Of a stretch of 47,637 bases of DNA, positions 24,354 to 33,600 are shown one piece after another. This stretch comes from Nitrospinota bacterium (GTDB taxonomy: Bacteria; JADFOP01). Each line of letters starts with the position of its first letter. Within the stretch, counting starts at the first letter, position 1. The position numbers were made by a program, and so were the translations under genes. Location: the NCBI GenBank assembly GCA_022562795.1, contig JADFOP010000013.1, positions 1 to 47,637 on the forward strand, in the 5' to 3' direction. The notes under the pieces are model-generated. The model saw only the letters and a list, made by a program, of their open reading frames with translations. It did no database searches and was not told the DNA's origin.

Positions 24354-25123
24354 TGTCCGGACTAAGTGGCCCGACGATCTTGATCGGCCTCGTCGTCGGC
24401 GTCCTGATAGGCCTGACAGGGATGGGCGGCGGTAGCCTTCTCACCCCCGCACTCATCGTGCTGCTTGGGCGTGACCCGCTCACGGCCGTCGGCACGGGGC
24501 TTGTCATCGCGGCCGTTACGAAGCTGTTTGGGTCGGTGGCCCACGGCCGCTTGGGAAATGTGGACGGAAGAACGACGCTCACGCTGTTGGCAGGCAGCCT
24601 TCCAGGCGCCCTCGCCGGAGCGGGCCTCCTCTGGGGCGTCCTCTACACCGGAGTGGTGGCTGTCGGCTCGCTGGTGAAGACGGCCATAGGGTTCACCCTC
24701 CTGCTGGCCGCGCTCTCGCTTTGGACCCGGCCGCTTTGGGAGCGGAGCGGTACGCGAGCGGCCCGCAAGCCTGAGGTGGTGAGGACCTCGACGGTGATGG
24801 TCGCCTTCGTCGTTGGGGCCCTCGTGACCTTGACCTCCGTGGGTACCGGAACCTTGCTTGTTCCGTTTCTCATCTTCTTCTACCGACTGCCCGTCTCTAA
24901 AGTGGTCGGGACGGATATCGTCCACGGGTTGGTTCTTACCGCTGTGGTCGCAACTATGTACGGGATCGGCGGACATGTGGATTGGACCCTTGCCACGACG
25001 GTCCTCGTCGGGGCCGTCCCCGGCGTGGTTCTTGGCAGCCACCTGAGCCTCCAGGTGCCGCAGCACACCATGGAGCGGATTCTCGGCTCGGTGCTTCTCG
25101 TAAGCAGCCTGAAGTTCCTATAG
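24332..25123 (+). CDS. TauE/SafE family sulfite exporter-like membrane permease
   Basis: 263 residues, with seven or eight hydrophobic helices in two related halves. The family signature repeats are visible: GLTGMGGGSLLTP near residue 28 and LTSVGTGTLLVP in the second half. Start GTG 24332 or ATG 24353 (the latter overlaps the upstream stop). Members move sulfite, sulfonates or sulfate-related anions across the inner membrane. Being the first gene before cysC-cysH-cysG-sat, it probably exports excess sulfite or imports the sulfur source; direction cannot be read from sequence. Confidence 0.85.
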   Translation: MDAIIHLMSGLSGPTILIGLVVGVLIGLTGMGGGSLLTPALIVLLGRDPLTAVGTGLVIAAVTKLFGSVAHGRLGNVDGRTTLTLLAGSLPGALAGAGLLWGVLYTGVVAVGSLVKTAIGFTLLLAALSLWTRPLWERSGTRAARKPEVVRTSTVMVAFVVGALVTLTSVGTGTLLVPFLIFFYRLPVSKVVGTDIVHGLVLTAVVATMYGIGGHVDWTLATTVLVGAVPGVVLGSHLSLQVPQHTMERILGSVLLVSSLKFL

Positions 25124-25174
25124 GGGCCGGAAGGTCAAGGAGACTGGATAATCTAGCGAAGGGAGAGAGACGAC

Positions 25175-25822
25175 GTGACAGAGCAGGGTTGCACCATCTG
25201 GTTTACAGGCCTATCGGGTTCTGGGAAAACGACTATCGCCGATTCTCTCAAAGACGCCCTACACAAGCGAGGGACGACAAAGGTAGAGATCCTCGACGGT
25301 GACGTTGTCAGGACCAATCTGAGCAAAGGGCTCGGTTTCTCTAAGGAAGACCGGGACACGAACATTCTTAGGATCGGCTTCGTCTGCGACCTGTTGTCGA
25401 GAAACGGGGTCGTCGCCATTGCGGCCGCCATATCACCATATCGCTCGACCCGCGACGCCGTCAGGGAGCGTATCGGAGAGGCATTCATAGAAGTCTTCGT
25501 AGACGCCCCCCTGGAGGTCTGTATGGAGCGGGATGTGAAGGGGCTCTACGAGCGAGCCCTGAAGGGAGAGATTCCCCAGTTCACGGGTGTTTCCGACCCA
25601 TACGAGGAGCCGCTGAGCCCTGAGGTGATTCTTAGGACCGACCGGGAGAAGGTTGAGCTAAGCGTGGCGAAGCTGCTAAGGGCCATGGAGCTTTTAGGTT
25701 TATTGCCGGAGGATGGCCGGATACTCAACGACGCTGAAGAAGAGGCGCTCCATCGTCAGCTTGCGGCGGCCGGCCGCTTGGCCAACCGTGCAAAGGCTGC
25801 ACAACGCGAGGTTGGGTCATGA
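25175..25822 (+). CDS. cysC: Adenylylsulfate (APS) kinase
   Basis: 215 residues from GTG 25175 with a GGGAGAGAG ribosome site. The P-loop GLSGSGKT lies at residues 12-19, then [22 protein letters not shown] (APS-binding loop) and ISPYRSTRD, the canonical APS kinase motifs. It phosphorylates APS to PAPS in the cytoplasm. The final 35 residues are an Ala/Arg-rich helix beyond the usual core. Its TGA overlaps the ATG of cysH (ATGA), so the two are translationally coupled. Confidence 0.95.
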   Translation: MTEQGCTIWFTGLSGSGKTTIADSLKDALHKRGTTKVEILDGDVVRTNLSKGLGFSKEDRDTNILRIGFVCDLLSRNGVVAIAAAISPYRSTRDAVRERIGEAFIEVFVDAPLEVCMERDVKGLYERALKGEIPQFTGVSDPYEEPLSPEVILRTDREKVELSVAKLLRAMELLGLLPEDGRILNDAEEEALHRQLAAAGRLANRAKAAQREVGS

Positions 25823-26577
25823 ACCCTACCAGGGGCGGGATAAGCCTTCCTGGGGCACTTAGGCGGGGCGAGGATATATCGCCTGCAGAGGTGCTCGCCT
25901 GGACCCTTGAGCATTTCAGCTCACGCGTTATCATGACGACGGCCTTCGGGCTCAACGGAGTGGCCCTCATCCACATGACCAACGCTTTTGAGCCGAGCAT
26001 GCCCATACTATTTATCGACACCGGATTCCACTTCCCAGAGACCCTGGAGACGAAGCACCGCGTTGTTGAGCGCTACGGGCTCAACCTCATCGAGTACCGA
26101 GTTCCACCCCCCCCTGAAGTAGACGAGAACCCTTCCGCCCTAGTGCCTTCCCCCGAGACCCCCGAGCTGTGCTGCGCCGAGCGAAAGGTCGAGACCTTCC
26201 AGCGGGCTCTTGCGGAGCTTAAACCCGACGCCGTTATCAGCGCCAGAAGCCGGCACCAGTCGGAGACCCGAAGCGAGCTTGCCATCATCGAGCTGGAGAC
26301 TCACCCGGTGCGGGTCAACCCGCTAGCCCAATTGAGCCTGGAGGAGGTCGAACGCTACGTTCGGGAAAACGAAGTTCCATACAATCCTCTCTACGACCGA
26401 GGCTTCAAGAGTGTGGGCTGCTGGCCCTGCACGCGGCCCGTCGAGCCCGGCGAAGATGTCAGGGCCGGGAGGTGGAGCGGTCAGGACAAGCAGGAGTGCG
26501 GCATCTGGATCGTCGACGGAGACGTCGTCCGCCGGCCTCAGGATGAGCGTCCCTCCTCGGAGCCGAACTCGCCATAG
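25819..26577 (+). CDS. cysH: Iron-sulfur type APS/PAPS reductase
   Basis: 252 residues. Adenylyl-binding regions: [14 protein letters not shown] and [13 protein letters not shown]. The Cys pairs C118-C119 (ELCCAERK) and C201, C204 (GCWPCTR) are those that bind a [4Fe-4S] cluster in APS reductases; E. coli-type PAPS reductases lack them. The C-terminal catalytic Cys (C227 in ECGIW) is present, though the following His of the usual ECGLH is Trp here. It reduces APS (possibly PAPS) to sulfite with thioredoxin or glutaredoxin. ATGA overlap with cysC. Confidence 0.92.
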   Translation: MNPTRGGISLPGALRRGEDISPAEVLAWTLEHFSSRVIMTTAFGLNGVALIHMTNAFEPSMPILFIDTGFHFPETLETKHRVVERYGLNLIEYRVPPPPEVDENPSALVPSPETPELCCAERKVETFQRALAELKPDAVISARSRHQSETRSELAIIELETHPVRVNPLAQLSLEEVERYVRENEVPYNPLYDRGFKSVGCWPCTRPVEPGEDVRAGRWSGQDKQECGIWIVDGDVVRRPQDERPSSEPNSP

Positions 26578-26592
26578 GAGCGGAGGAGTCCA

Positions 26593-28122
26593 ATGGACGA
26601 AATCCAACACGCCTACCCAATCTTTCTCGACCTGCGCGGCAAGGCGTGCCTGGTCGTTGGCGGCGGCCGGGTTGCCACACGGCGGGTCCGGCGTCTCATT
26701 GAAAGCGGGGCTCGCGTCACGGTGGTCAGCCCGAAGGCCACGAGGGAAATCAAGGGGCTCCATGCTCGCGGCGAGCTGACGTACGTGGCCAGGCCGTACC
26801 AGAGAGGTGACCTTGCTGGCCACGGCTTCGTCATCTTGGCCACCGATGATGACGCCGCCCATGAGCAGGTGCTCCACGACCGCCTCGGCGAAGGTAGAGC
26901 CATTCTGGTCAACGATGCCATTCGGCCCGAGCGGGGCGACTTCACTGTTCCGGCGCTCTACCGGGAGGGCTCCTTGTCGGTGGCCGTCGCTACGGGGGGT
27001 CTGATGCCGAGGTTGGCGGCGGCAGTGGCAACCGAGGTTGGCCGTCTCTTCGGACAAACAGCGGCCGCCATTCTGCGCCGCTACCGGACCTGGAAGGGGA
27101 GGGTGATGCTCCAGCGCGAAACGAGCCCCGATGCGGTGCGCGCCCTCAGGCGGGCCGTCGACCAGCGGCTCCTGGAGGCCTTCCGCTCTGGCGACCTCGT
27201 ACGAGTCGCGGACACCATCGAACGCGCCGAGAAGCTCTCATTCATTGAGCCGGGCCGGGCGAATCCAGGGGCCGATCCGTACACCCGGCCGACGCCGGGC
27301 CAGACGGGGACTGTCTACCTCGTTGGCGCAGGCCCTGGCGATCCGGGGCTCCTCACCCTCAAGGGCAGAGATGTCCTCCGGCGGGCGGGGGCGGTCGTCT
27401 ACGATCGCCTCATCGACGCCACGCTCCTCGAGCTCCCCCCTCCTTGGGCGTGCCTTCTCCCCGTTGGCAAAGTGCCTGGCCGACACGCAGTGAGCCAAGA
27501 TGCCATCAACGAGCTGCTTAAAGAGCAAGCGGGTAAACACGAGGTTGTGGTGCGGCTCAAGGGGGGAGACCCCTTCATATTTGGACGGGGGGGCGAAGAG
27601 GCCGACTTTCTGCAAAACGAGGGAATTGCCTTCGAGGTGGTCCCGGGAGTGTCGGCGGCTGCGGCAGCTCCGGCCTACGCCGGCATCCCTCTCACACACA
27701 GGGACTGCGCATCCTCTTTCGCCGTCGCGACGGCTCATCCGGCCTGCGCCGAGGAGACTATCCCCATCGCAGTTCCAGAAGCCGACACCCTCGTCTACCT
27801 CATGGGCCTGGCCAACCTCCCGGCCATAGTCAAGGCCCTGCTAAGCAAGGGTAGATCCCCCGACACCCCCGTGGCCGTCATCAGTATGGCGACTACCGCC
27901 CGACAACAGGTTGTCTCCGCTCCGCTTGAGGCTATCGCAGAGGAGGCTCGCCGGGCAGACCTTCTTCCGCCTGCTGTCATTGTTGTGGGGGAGGTCGTCC
28001 GTTTTTCCGACCGCCTACAGTGGTTTAGAGAAGGCGGCGCCCGGGAATTTCCCGTGGACGCTTCACCCCAAGCCGCCTCGCGTTCAACCCTGAAGCAGGC
28101 GAAGTCGGCCCTGGCCGGCTGA
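26593..28122 (+). CDS. cysG: Siroheme synthase, fused dehydrogenase/chelatase and uroporphyrinogen-III methyltransferase
   Basis: 509 residues. N-terminal precorrin-2 dehydrogenase/ferrochelatase (residues about 5-215) begins with an NAD site, VVGGGRVATRRV. The C-terminal uroporphyrinogen-III C-methyltransferase (about 235-480) has VGAGPGDPGLLTLKG and GDPFIFGRGGEE. Order and length match E. coli CysG. It makes siroheme for the assimilatory sulfite reductase, which is not in the window. A GAGGAG ribosome site precedes the ATG; 15 nt after cysH. A 20-residue polar tail follows the catalytic core. Confidence 0.95.
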   Translation: MDEIQHAYPIFLDLRGKACLVVGGGRVATRRVRRLIESGARVTVVSPKATREIKGLHARGELTYVARPYQRGDLAGHGFVILATDDDAAHEQVLHDRLGEGRAILVNDAIRPERGDFTVPALYREGSLSVAVATGGLMPRLAAAVATEVGRLFGQTAAAILRRYRTWKGRVMLQRETSPDAVRALRRAVDQRLLEAFRSGDLVRVADTIERAEKLSFIEPGRANPGADPYTRPTPGQTGTVYLVGAGPGDPGLLTLKGRDVLRRAGAVVYDRLIDATLLELPPPWACLLPVGKVPGRHAVSQDAINELLKEQAGKHEVVVRLKGGDPFIFGRGGEEADFLQNEGIAFEVVPGVSAAAAAPAYAGIPLTHRDCASSFAVATAHPACAEETIPIAVPEADTLVYLMGLANLPAIVKALLSKGRSPDTPVAVISMATTARQQVVSAPLEAIAEEARRADLLPPAVIVVGEVVRFSDRLQWFREGGAREFPVDASPQAASRSTLKQAKSALAG

Positions 28123-28150
28123 GCCACCGTCTACCGAAGGAGCAGCGTCG

Positions 28151-29332
28151 ATGCATGGACTCATCGCCCCCCACGGAGGAAAGCTGATCAACCTGGTTCT
28201 CGAGGCGGACGAAGGCGCCGCCGCCGAAGAGCGCGCCGCCGACCTGCCGCAGGTCGCCCTCAACGCCCGTGCCATCTCCGATCTTGAGCTAATCGCCACG
28301 GGGGCCTTCAGCCCCTTGGAGGGTTTCATGGGCCGCCAGGACTACCAGGGCGTAATAAAGGATATGCGGCTTTCCAACGGCCTGCCATGGAGCCTGCCAA
28401 TCACGCTGGCGGTCGACAAATACGAAGCAGAGGGGCTTCGGCCTGGCCAAGACGTCGCCCTGGTTAACCCCCACGGACGCCTGCTGGCCCTGCTCCACCT
28501 CGAGGAGGCCTACCCGTACGACAAGAAGGTTGAGGCCGGCCTCGTCTACCGGACGGAGGAGGCCGCCCACCCTGGAGTCCACTACCTCTACCAGCGGGGG
28601 GAGGTGCTGCTGGCTGGCAAGGTGAGCCTGGTGCGCCGCTCCTCTCTAAAGGGCTTCGAGCCTTACAATGCCGAGCCCCGAGAACTGCGCAGCCAGTTCA
28701 CCGAGCGCAACTGGCGCACGGTAGTCGCCTTCCAGACCCGAAACCCCATCCACCGCGCCCACGAATACATCCAAAAATGCGCCCTGGAGCTGATGGACGG
28801 GCTCCTCATCCACCCTCTGGTGGGCAGGACGAAGCTCGACGATGTGCCGAGCTTGGTCCGCCTCGAGTGCTACCGGGTGCTCCTTGAGAACTACTACCCC
28901 AAGGAGCGCGCCATCATGACCGCATTTCCGGGCGCCATGCGGTACGCTGGCCCGCGCGAGGCCATCTTCCACGCCCTCGTCCGCAAGAACTACGGCTGCA
29001 CCCACTTCATCGTCGGCCGCGACCACGCCGGGGTCGGCGACTATTACGGGACCTACGACGCCCAGCAGATCTTCAGCGAGTTCGGCCGGGATGAGCTCGC
29101 CATCACCCCACTCTTCTTCGAGCATACCTTTTACTGCTCCACTTGCGGGGCGATGGCCTCGCCGAAGACCTGCCCCCACGACGACGGGTCGCGGATTACG
29201 CTTAGCGGCACGCGGCTTCGGGAGATGTTGGCCGACGGCTCCTTGATCCCCGAGGAGATCACCCGCCCAGAGGTGGCCCGGGTGCTAAGGCAGTGGGCCG
29301 AGGAGCATAAGCATAAGAACCAATCCGCCTAA
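28151..29332 (+). CDS. sat: Sulfate adenylyltransferase (homooligomeric ATP sulfurylase)
   Basis: 393 residues, the Sat type also found in dissimilatory sulfur bacteria, not the CysDN type. Motifs: FQTRNPIHRAHE and GRDHAGVGDYY, both nucleotide-binding, and a late Cys cluster CSTCGAMASPKTC that may bind zinc. It forms APS from ATP and sulfate, supplying CysC and CysH encoded upstream. It is the last gene of the cluster. Its TAA lies at the centre of a hairpin repeat (29324-29338). Confidence 0.95.
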   Translation: MHGLIAPHGGKLINLVLEADEGAAAEERAADLPQVALNARAISDLELIATGAFSPLEGFMGRQDYQGVIKDMRLSNGLPWSLPITLAVDKYEAEGLRPGQDVALVNPHGRLLALLHLEEAYPYDKKVEAGLVYRTEEAAHPGVHYLYQRGEVLLAGKVSLVRRSSLKGFEPYNAEPRELRSQFTERNWRTVVAFQTRNPIHRAHEYIQKCALELMDGLLIHPLVGRTKLDDVPSLVRLECYRVLLENYYPKERAIMTAFPGAMRYAGPREAIFHALVRKNYGCTHFIVGRDHAGVGDYYGTYDAQQIFSEFGRDELAITPLFFEHTFYCSTCGAMASPKTCPHDDGSRITLSGTRLREMLADGSLIPEEITRPEVARVLRQWAEEHKHKNQSA

Positions 29333-29338
29333 GGCGGA
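29324..29338. repeat. Short palindrome spanning the sat stop codon
   Basis: TCCGCCT-A-AGGCGGA, a perfect 15-base odd palindrome sharing the CCGCCT/AGGCGG core of the repeats at 1561-1584 and 18037-18060. The TAA of sat is inside it. The following 29339-29627 has no gene; a weak CCTGTT/AACAGG stem lies at 29394-29413. Confidence 0.5.
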
Positions 29339-29627
29339 CTGAGCCGGGCCTCTGCTAGCTGCCGGATGGCCCCTGTCGTTTCCTGTCTAAAGGCCTGTTT
29401 ATAAACTAACAGGGAGCAGTCGAAATCGATTGCGCGCCTTCTTCTTCCTAAACGAGCAACCGCTCACAAGTGGTGGTCTAGGCATCTTCCGTGAGGAGCC
29501 AATTTTGAGCCGGGGTGCGCCGCGTGGCGCTCTTAGGGAGGCGCCCAGCGAACGTGTCAAGACTACAAATAAAATGGAAATTCCCGATATGTATGTAGGG
29601 TGAGGAAATTTCGGGAGCGGAGAAACA

Positions 29628-29933
29628 ATGAGGCTCACGATAGCAAGGAAGCTGCTGCTAGGTTTCGGGTCGCTCTTGGCGATTTTTCTCATAACAGGCC
29701 TGGTCGTCAATGCCAATATTCGTACGATCGAGAAGGATTTGACGGAGATCACCATGGTCGAAGAGCCGACCAGCGCCGCCGCCTACGAGATGGAGATAAA
29801 CGTCATCGGGACGGGCCTGGGGCTTTCGATCTGCCAGGGCATCGTCGAGGCCCACGGGGGTTCGATCCACGCCGAGAACGGCCTCGAGGGGGGCGCGGCC
29901 TTCGTCGTCCGATTGGGCCTGGATGAGGCCTGA
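29628..29933 (+). pseudogene. Internally deleted sensor histidine kinase remnant
   Basis: 101 residues. The first 64 (MRLTIARKLLLGFGSLLAIF, a transmembrane helix, then DLTEITMVEEPTSAAAYEMEINVIGTGL) are the N-terminus of a large sensor of the four-helix-bundle/CHASE3 kind. From GTGLGLSICQGIVEAHGGSI on, the sequence is the G2 end of a histidine-kinase ATPase domain. HAMP, PAS, the phospho-acceptor His domain and the N/G1 boxes are absent. The join is exactly at a GTGL shared by both parts, and the frame is preserved. GGAG precedes the ATG, so a short membrane peptide could be made, but it cannot be a kinase. Confidence 0.75.
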
Positions 29934-29999
29934 CGGTGGGGAGAGCGTCGGTCTGGTAATGAACCATGGAAGTATTTTTAAACACCATGCATTCTTTTC

Positions 30000-30026
30000 T
30001 AAACCTTGGGCCGAAAGGTCCGATTT
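30000..30026 (+). promoter_or_regulatory. Possible sigma28 (FliA)-like promoter before the riboswitch
   Basis: TAAA (30000-30003), exactly 15 nt, then TCCGATTT (30019-30026), against the flagellar consensus TAAA-N15-GCCGATAA: 4 of 4 and 5 of 8 matches with the right spacing. It also overlaps a GGGCC-GAAA-GGTCC hairpin (30008-30021), so the match may be chance. Confidence 0.3.
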
Positions 30027-30058
30027 TATGTATGAAGGAACAATTGAATAGCTGTCCT

Positions 30059-30149
30059 CTATTTCGAAAAGGGCAAACTATCCGAAAGGGTAGGGCGCAA
30101 AGTCACCGGCCCTCGGCGTAGCGCCAGGGAAGCGGGACCGCCGAAATAG
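30059..30149 (+). promoter_or_regulatory. Cyclic di-GMP-I (GEMM) riboswitch aptamer
   Basis: Closing stem P1: CTATTTCG (30059-30066) with CGAAATAG (30142-30149). Inside it are GGGCAAAC, hairpin P2 CTATCC-GAAA-GGGTAG (30078-30093) with its GNRA tetraloop, the conserved GGGCGCAAAGTCACCGG, and a second arm ending GAAGCGGGACCGCCG. These match the c-di-GMP-I consensus in order and spacing. The intact GGG before CAAA favours c-di-GMP over the cGAMP-binding variant. It lies upstream of the receiver gene at 30272. Confidence 0.88.
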
Positions 30150-30161
30150 TTTTTTATAGGC

Positions 30162-30193
30162 GAGCCGGCTCTTTTTGAGGCGGCTCTTTTTTT
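30162..30193 (+). terminator. Riboswitch expression-platform terminator
   Basis: GAGCCG (30162-30167) pairs with CGGCTC (30181-30186), with an inner CTC/GAG stem and a T-rich loop, followed by seven T (30187-30193). CCGCC in the aptamer (30138-30142) could instead pair with GGCGG (30179-30183) and act as antiterminator. Confidence 0.82.
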
Positions 30194-30271
30194 GTCCAAG
30201 ATGATGTATGACTGGGCTGCTGTCCGAATAAATGGGTGGCCTTGGTCGCCCTAGATGGATGAACAGGACCG

Positions 30272-30640
30272 ATGACTCCAATAAAAATACTGGTGGTTGA
30301 CGACGAGCCGTTGTTCCGAAAGATGCTGCGCAGATTCCTTGTCGGTGAAGGTTTCAGCGTGGTAGAGGCCCGCGACGGCGACGAAGCCATAATAGCATAC
30401 AAGAATCAGAGGCCCGATGTGGTTCTGCTCGATGTCAGGATGCCGGGCAAGGACGGCCTAGAGACCCTTCGGGAACTCAAAGCTAACGACCCCGAAGCGC
30501 GAGTCATGATGCTCACCGCCGTTTGCGACGAGGATGTCATCGATCGGGCCTTGGCCGATGGGGCCGCTGACTACGTCACCAAGCCCATCAACCTCAAATA
30601 TTTAGGGGCCACCTTACAAGCGGTCATTGCCTCACCCTAG
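30272..30640 (+). CDS. Single-domain response regulator (CheY-like receiver)
   Basis: 122 residues, a receiver domain and nothing else. The acidic pocket D10-D11 (VVDDEP), phospho-acceptor D54 (LLDVRMPG), switch Thr (MLTAV) and Lys (VTKPIN) are all present, so it should be phosphorylatable. There is no output domain. Preceded by a c-di-GMP riboswitch with terminator, so its level probably follows c-di-GMP. The only kinase nearby is the inactivated remnant at 29628, leaving it an orphan here; it may act in motility or on another kinase. Convergent with smc, 31 nt apart. Confidence 0.88.
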   Translation: MTPIKILVVDDEPLFRKMLRRFLVGEGFSVVEARDGDEAIIAYKNQRPDVVLLDVRMPGKDGLETLRELKANDPEARVMMLTAVCDEDVIDRALADGAADYVTKPINLKYLGATLQAVIASP

Positions 30641-30671
30641 TCTGTAAGTCACTCCCAGCGGGAAGCCGGTC

Positions 30672-33600
30672 TTAGTGGGCGTGGGCGGAAGCCTGCTCCA
30701 GGTTGAGCGAGACGACTCTGCTTACGCCTTCCTCCTCCATGGTCACGCCGCAGAGAACCTCACCTTGGACCATGGTCTGCTTGTTGTGTGTGATGACGAT
30801 GAATTGGGTCTCGGCGGCGCGTTCCTTCAGAAGGTTGGTGAAGCGCTGAATGTTGGCGTCGTCCAGTGTGGCGTCGACTTCGTCGAGGAGGCAAAAGGGC
30901 GCGGGCTTGACCAGGAACATGGCGAAGAGCAAAGCCAAGGCCGTTAGAGCCCTTTCCCCGGCCGAAAGTAGGGTGATGGAGCCGAGCCGCTTGCCCGGCG
31001 GCTGCACGGATACCTCTACGCCGGCCTCTAGGATGTCATCGTCAGTCAGCACGAGCATGGCTGAGCCGCCCTCGAAGAGTCGGGCGAAGACCTCCTGGAA
31101 GCGGGTGTTGACCGCCTCAAAGGTCTCACGAAGCATGCGGCGGGTGGTGCGGTCGACTTTCTCGATTACCTTGGTTAAGTCGGCGATGGAGCGCTCCAGG
31201 TCTGTCTTCTGGGCTGCGAGGAAGGCGTGGCGAGCCTCCACTTCCTCAAACTCCTCCAGGGCCTCAAGGTTGACCCCGCCGAGGTTTCTGAGCCGGTTCC
31301 TGAGGGCTTCGGCCTTACGGCGGCGCTCCTCAAGGGGCGGGCCTTCAGGGTCGTGGTAGGCCACGAGGGCCGGCGAAACCAGCCGCCAATCCCGGCGTAG
31401 CCGCTCCTCAATATGTGCGATTTCCACCCGGACCTCCGCTTGGGCCACCTCTATTGGGCCCATCCGGTCCTTTGCTTCATCCAAGCGGTCCCGGCTTCGC
31501 CCGATTGCTTCCTCCGCGGCCAAGGCCACACGTTGGTGGGAGACGAGCTTCTCCTCAACTGCACGGAGACGATCCGTGAGTCCGGCCCTCTTCTTGAAGT
31601 GCTCTTGTAGCTCGGCCTCGAGGGCTTCCAGGGAATGGCCGACGGCAGCCTCTCGTTTGGCCGCCTCCACGCGGCGGCTCTCCAGGTCAGCGAGACGGGC
31701 CGACAGATCCTCGGAGCGTTGGACAGCAGCGGTTTGCTCTGCCCGGTGGGCGTCTCGCTCACCCCGAAGTCGGGTGACTGTTAGGGACTGCTCGTGGACC
31801 GCCTGCCTTGCTTCCTCCCAGGAGGAGGCGGCCTCCGCCAGAGCCTTCTCGGCCTCTGCGATGAGGCCCTCCTGCTTAAGCCTGTCGGATTCGGCTTCGT
31901 TGCGGAGGTCAGCCAACCTGGCCTGATCGGCATCGATGGCCTCCAGGTCGACCTCCAGGCGGGAGGCCTCGGCCGCTGCGACTTCCAACGACCGAGCGAT
32001 ACGCTCTCTCTCCAGGGCCAGGTGTTCCAGGGTCTTATCAACCTCCACGAGCCGTTTGTCCAGCTCGGCGATACGTCGATTGAGGAGCTCTCGGTCGCCC
32101 TCGAGGGTCTGGCGCTGATGAAGGAGCCGAGCCAACTCCTCCTCCATTGGGGCGAGCCGCTCCTGGAGGTCCACCACCTCGTCGCTCAACTGGCGCACAA
32201 GCCGCCGCTTCTTCAGCAACTCCAGGTGTCCGCTGTTGGCGGAGCCGCCAATGATCAGTCCGTTAGGCTCCATGACGATGCCGTCGAGGGTGACGAGGGT
32301 TACGCTGCGGCCGTTGTTACGCCACACATCGAGGGCCGTGTCCAAGTCCTCCACGAGCCAGACCCCGCCGAGCAGATGTCGGATGACAGGGCGGAACTCC
32401 TCTCGGCACGAAACCACCTCCATGGCGGGCCCGATGAGGCCCGGCGAGGGAGGCAGCGCCTTGGGAGGCCCGTTTCCTTCGAGACTGAGGGGAATAAAGG
32501 CGCTACGGCCAGCGGAGTCGTCCCTGAGTCGCTCGATGGCGACCCGGGCGTCGGAATGGGTCTCCACTACGAGGCTCTGGACCCGCTCGCCTAGGGCCGC
32601 CTCTATCGCAACCTCGTATGACGGGGGGCATTCGATGAGCTCCGCCACCACACCTCGAATGCCCGCCAGCTCAGCCGACTCCTCGCGGCGTTCCATGAGA
32701 TAGCGGACCCCCTCTCTGTATCCCTCGAAAGAGCGGTGAATCGCCTCTAGGCTGCTCAGTAGCGATCTTCTCTCCGTCAGGGTTTCTCGTAGAGTGGAGA
32801 TCTTTTCCTCGACGGAGTGGATGGCCTCAGCCGTACGGGTCATTTCGTTCACGCACGTCGCCCTTTGGCGGAGGGCCTCTTCGTGGTCCTCACCCGTCTT
32901 CCGGCGGGCAGCCGTGTGGGTCCGATGCGATGTCTCTATTTGCTCGGCGCTCTCCCGGTCGGCCTCGGAGCCTCCTTCAAGCTGCTCCCGGCGCACTTCG
33001 AGGGCCTTGCGCCGTGCCTCTAGGGCGGTGGCCTCGTTGGAGAGAGAGCTTTCGGCCCGCATCTGCTCCAGGAATATCGCTTTTGCTGGCTCTTGAGCCG
33101 CCTGGGCCTCCTGGAGCAGCTCAGAGGCCGCGGCCGCCTCCGCATCACGTGATTCGTGAAGAGCCCAAGCCGCCTCGTAGGACTCCTCGAGCTCTCGACC
33201 ACGCCCCTCCAGAGATCTCATGCGTTCCGCCTCCTGCGTGACCGCGCCCCGGAGGCGCTCGAGTTCCTTGTCGGTAGCTTCCCCCTCCTTGGAGAGCTTT
33301 TCCCTCTCGTCCCGCAGGATGCCCACTCGGTGTTCGGCCCGATCGATGGCACCCTCACACTCCAGGAGCTCCTGGCGGCGGGCCGCAACGGCCCTCTCCT
33401 TGGTCACCCCGTCGAGACGGAGGCCCTCCAGGTCCCCCTCTCGCGCGGCAACATCCGCGGCGTGACCTTCCAGCTCGGCCCGGCGTCGTTCGGCCTCGCC
33501 GGCTAAGGATTCGGTACGGGCCTGGGCGGCGAAGAATTCTCCGGCCAGGATGGTGAGCTCCACGCCCCGCAGCTCACGGCTCAGGTCCTTATAGCGGCGG

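Noticed and set aside
30059-30149. cGAMP-type GEMM variant
   Set aside because: The G-run before CAAA is intact, which favours c-di-GMP; not proven by eye.
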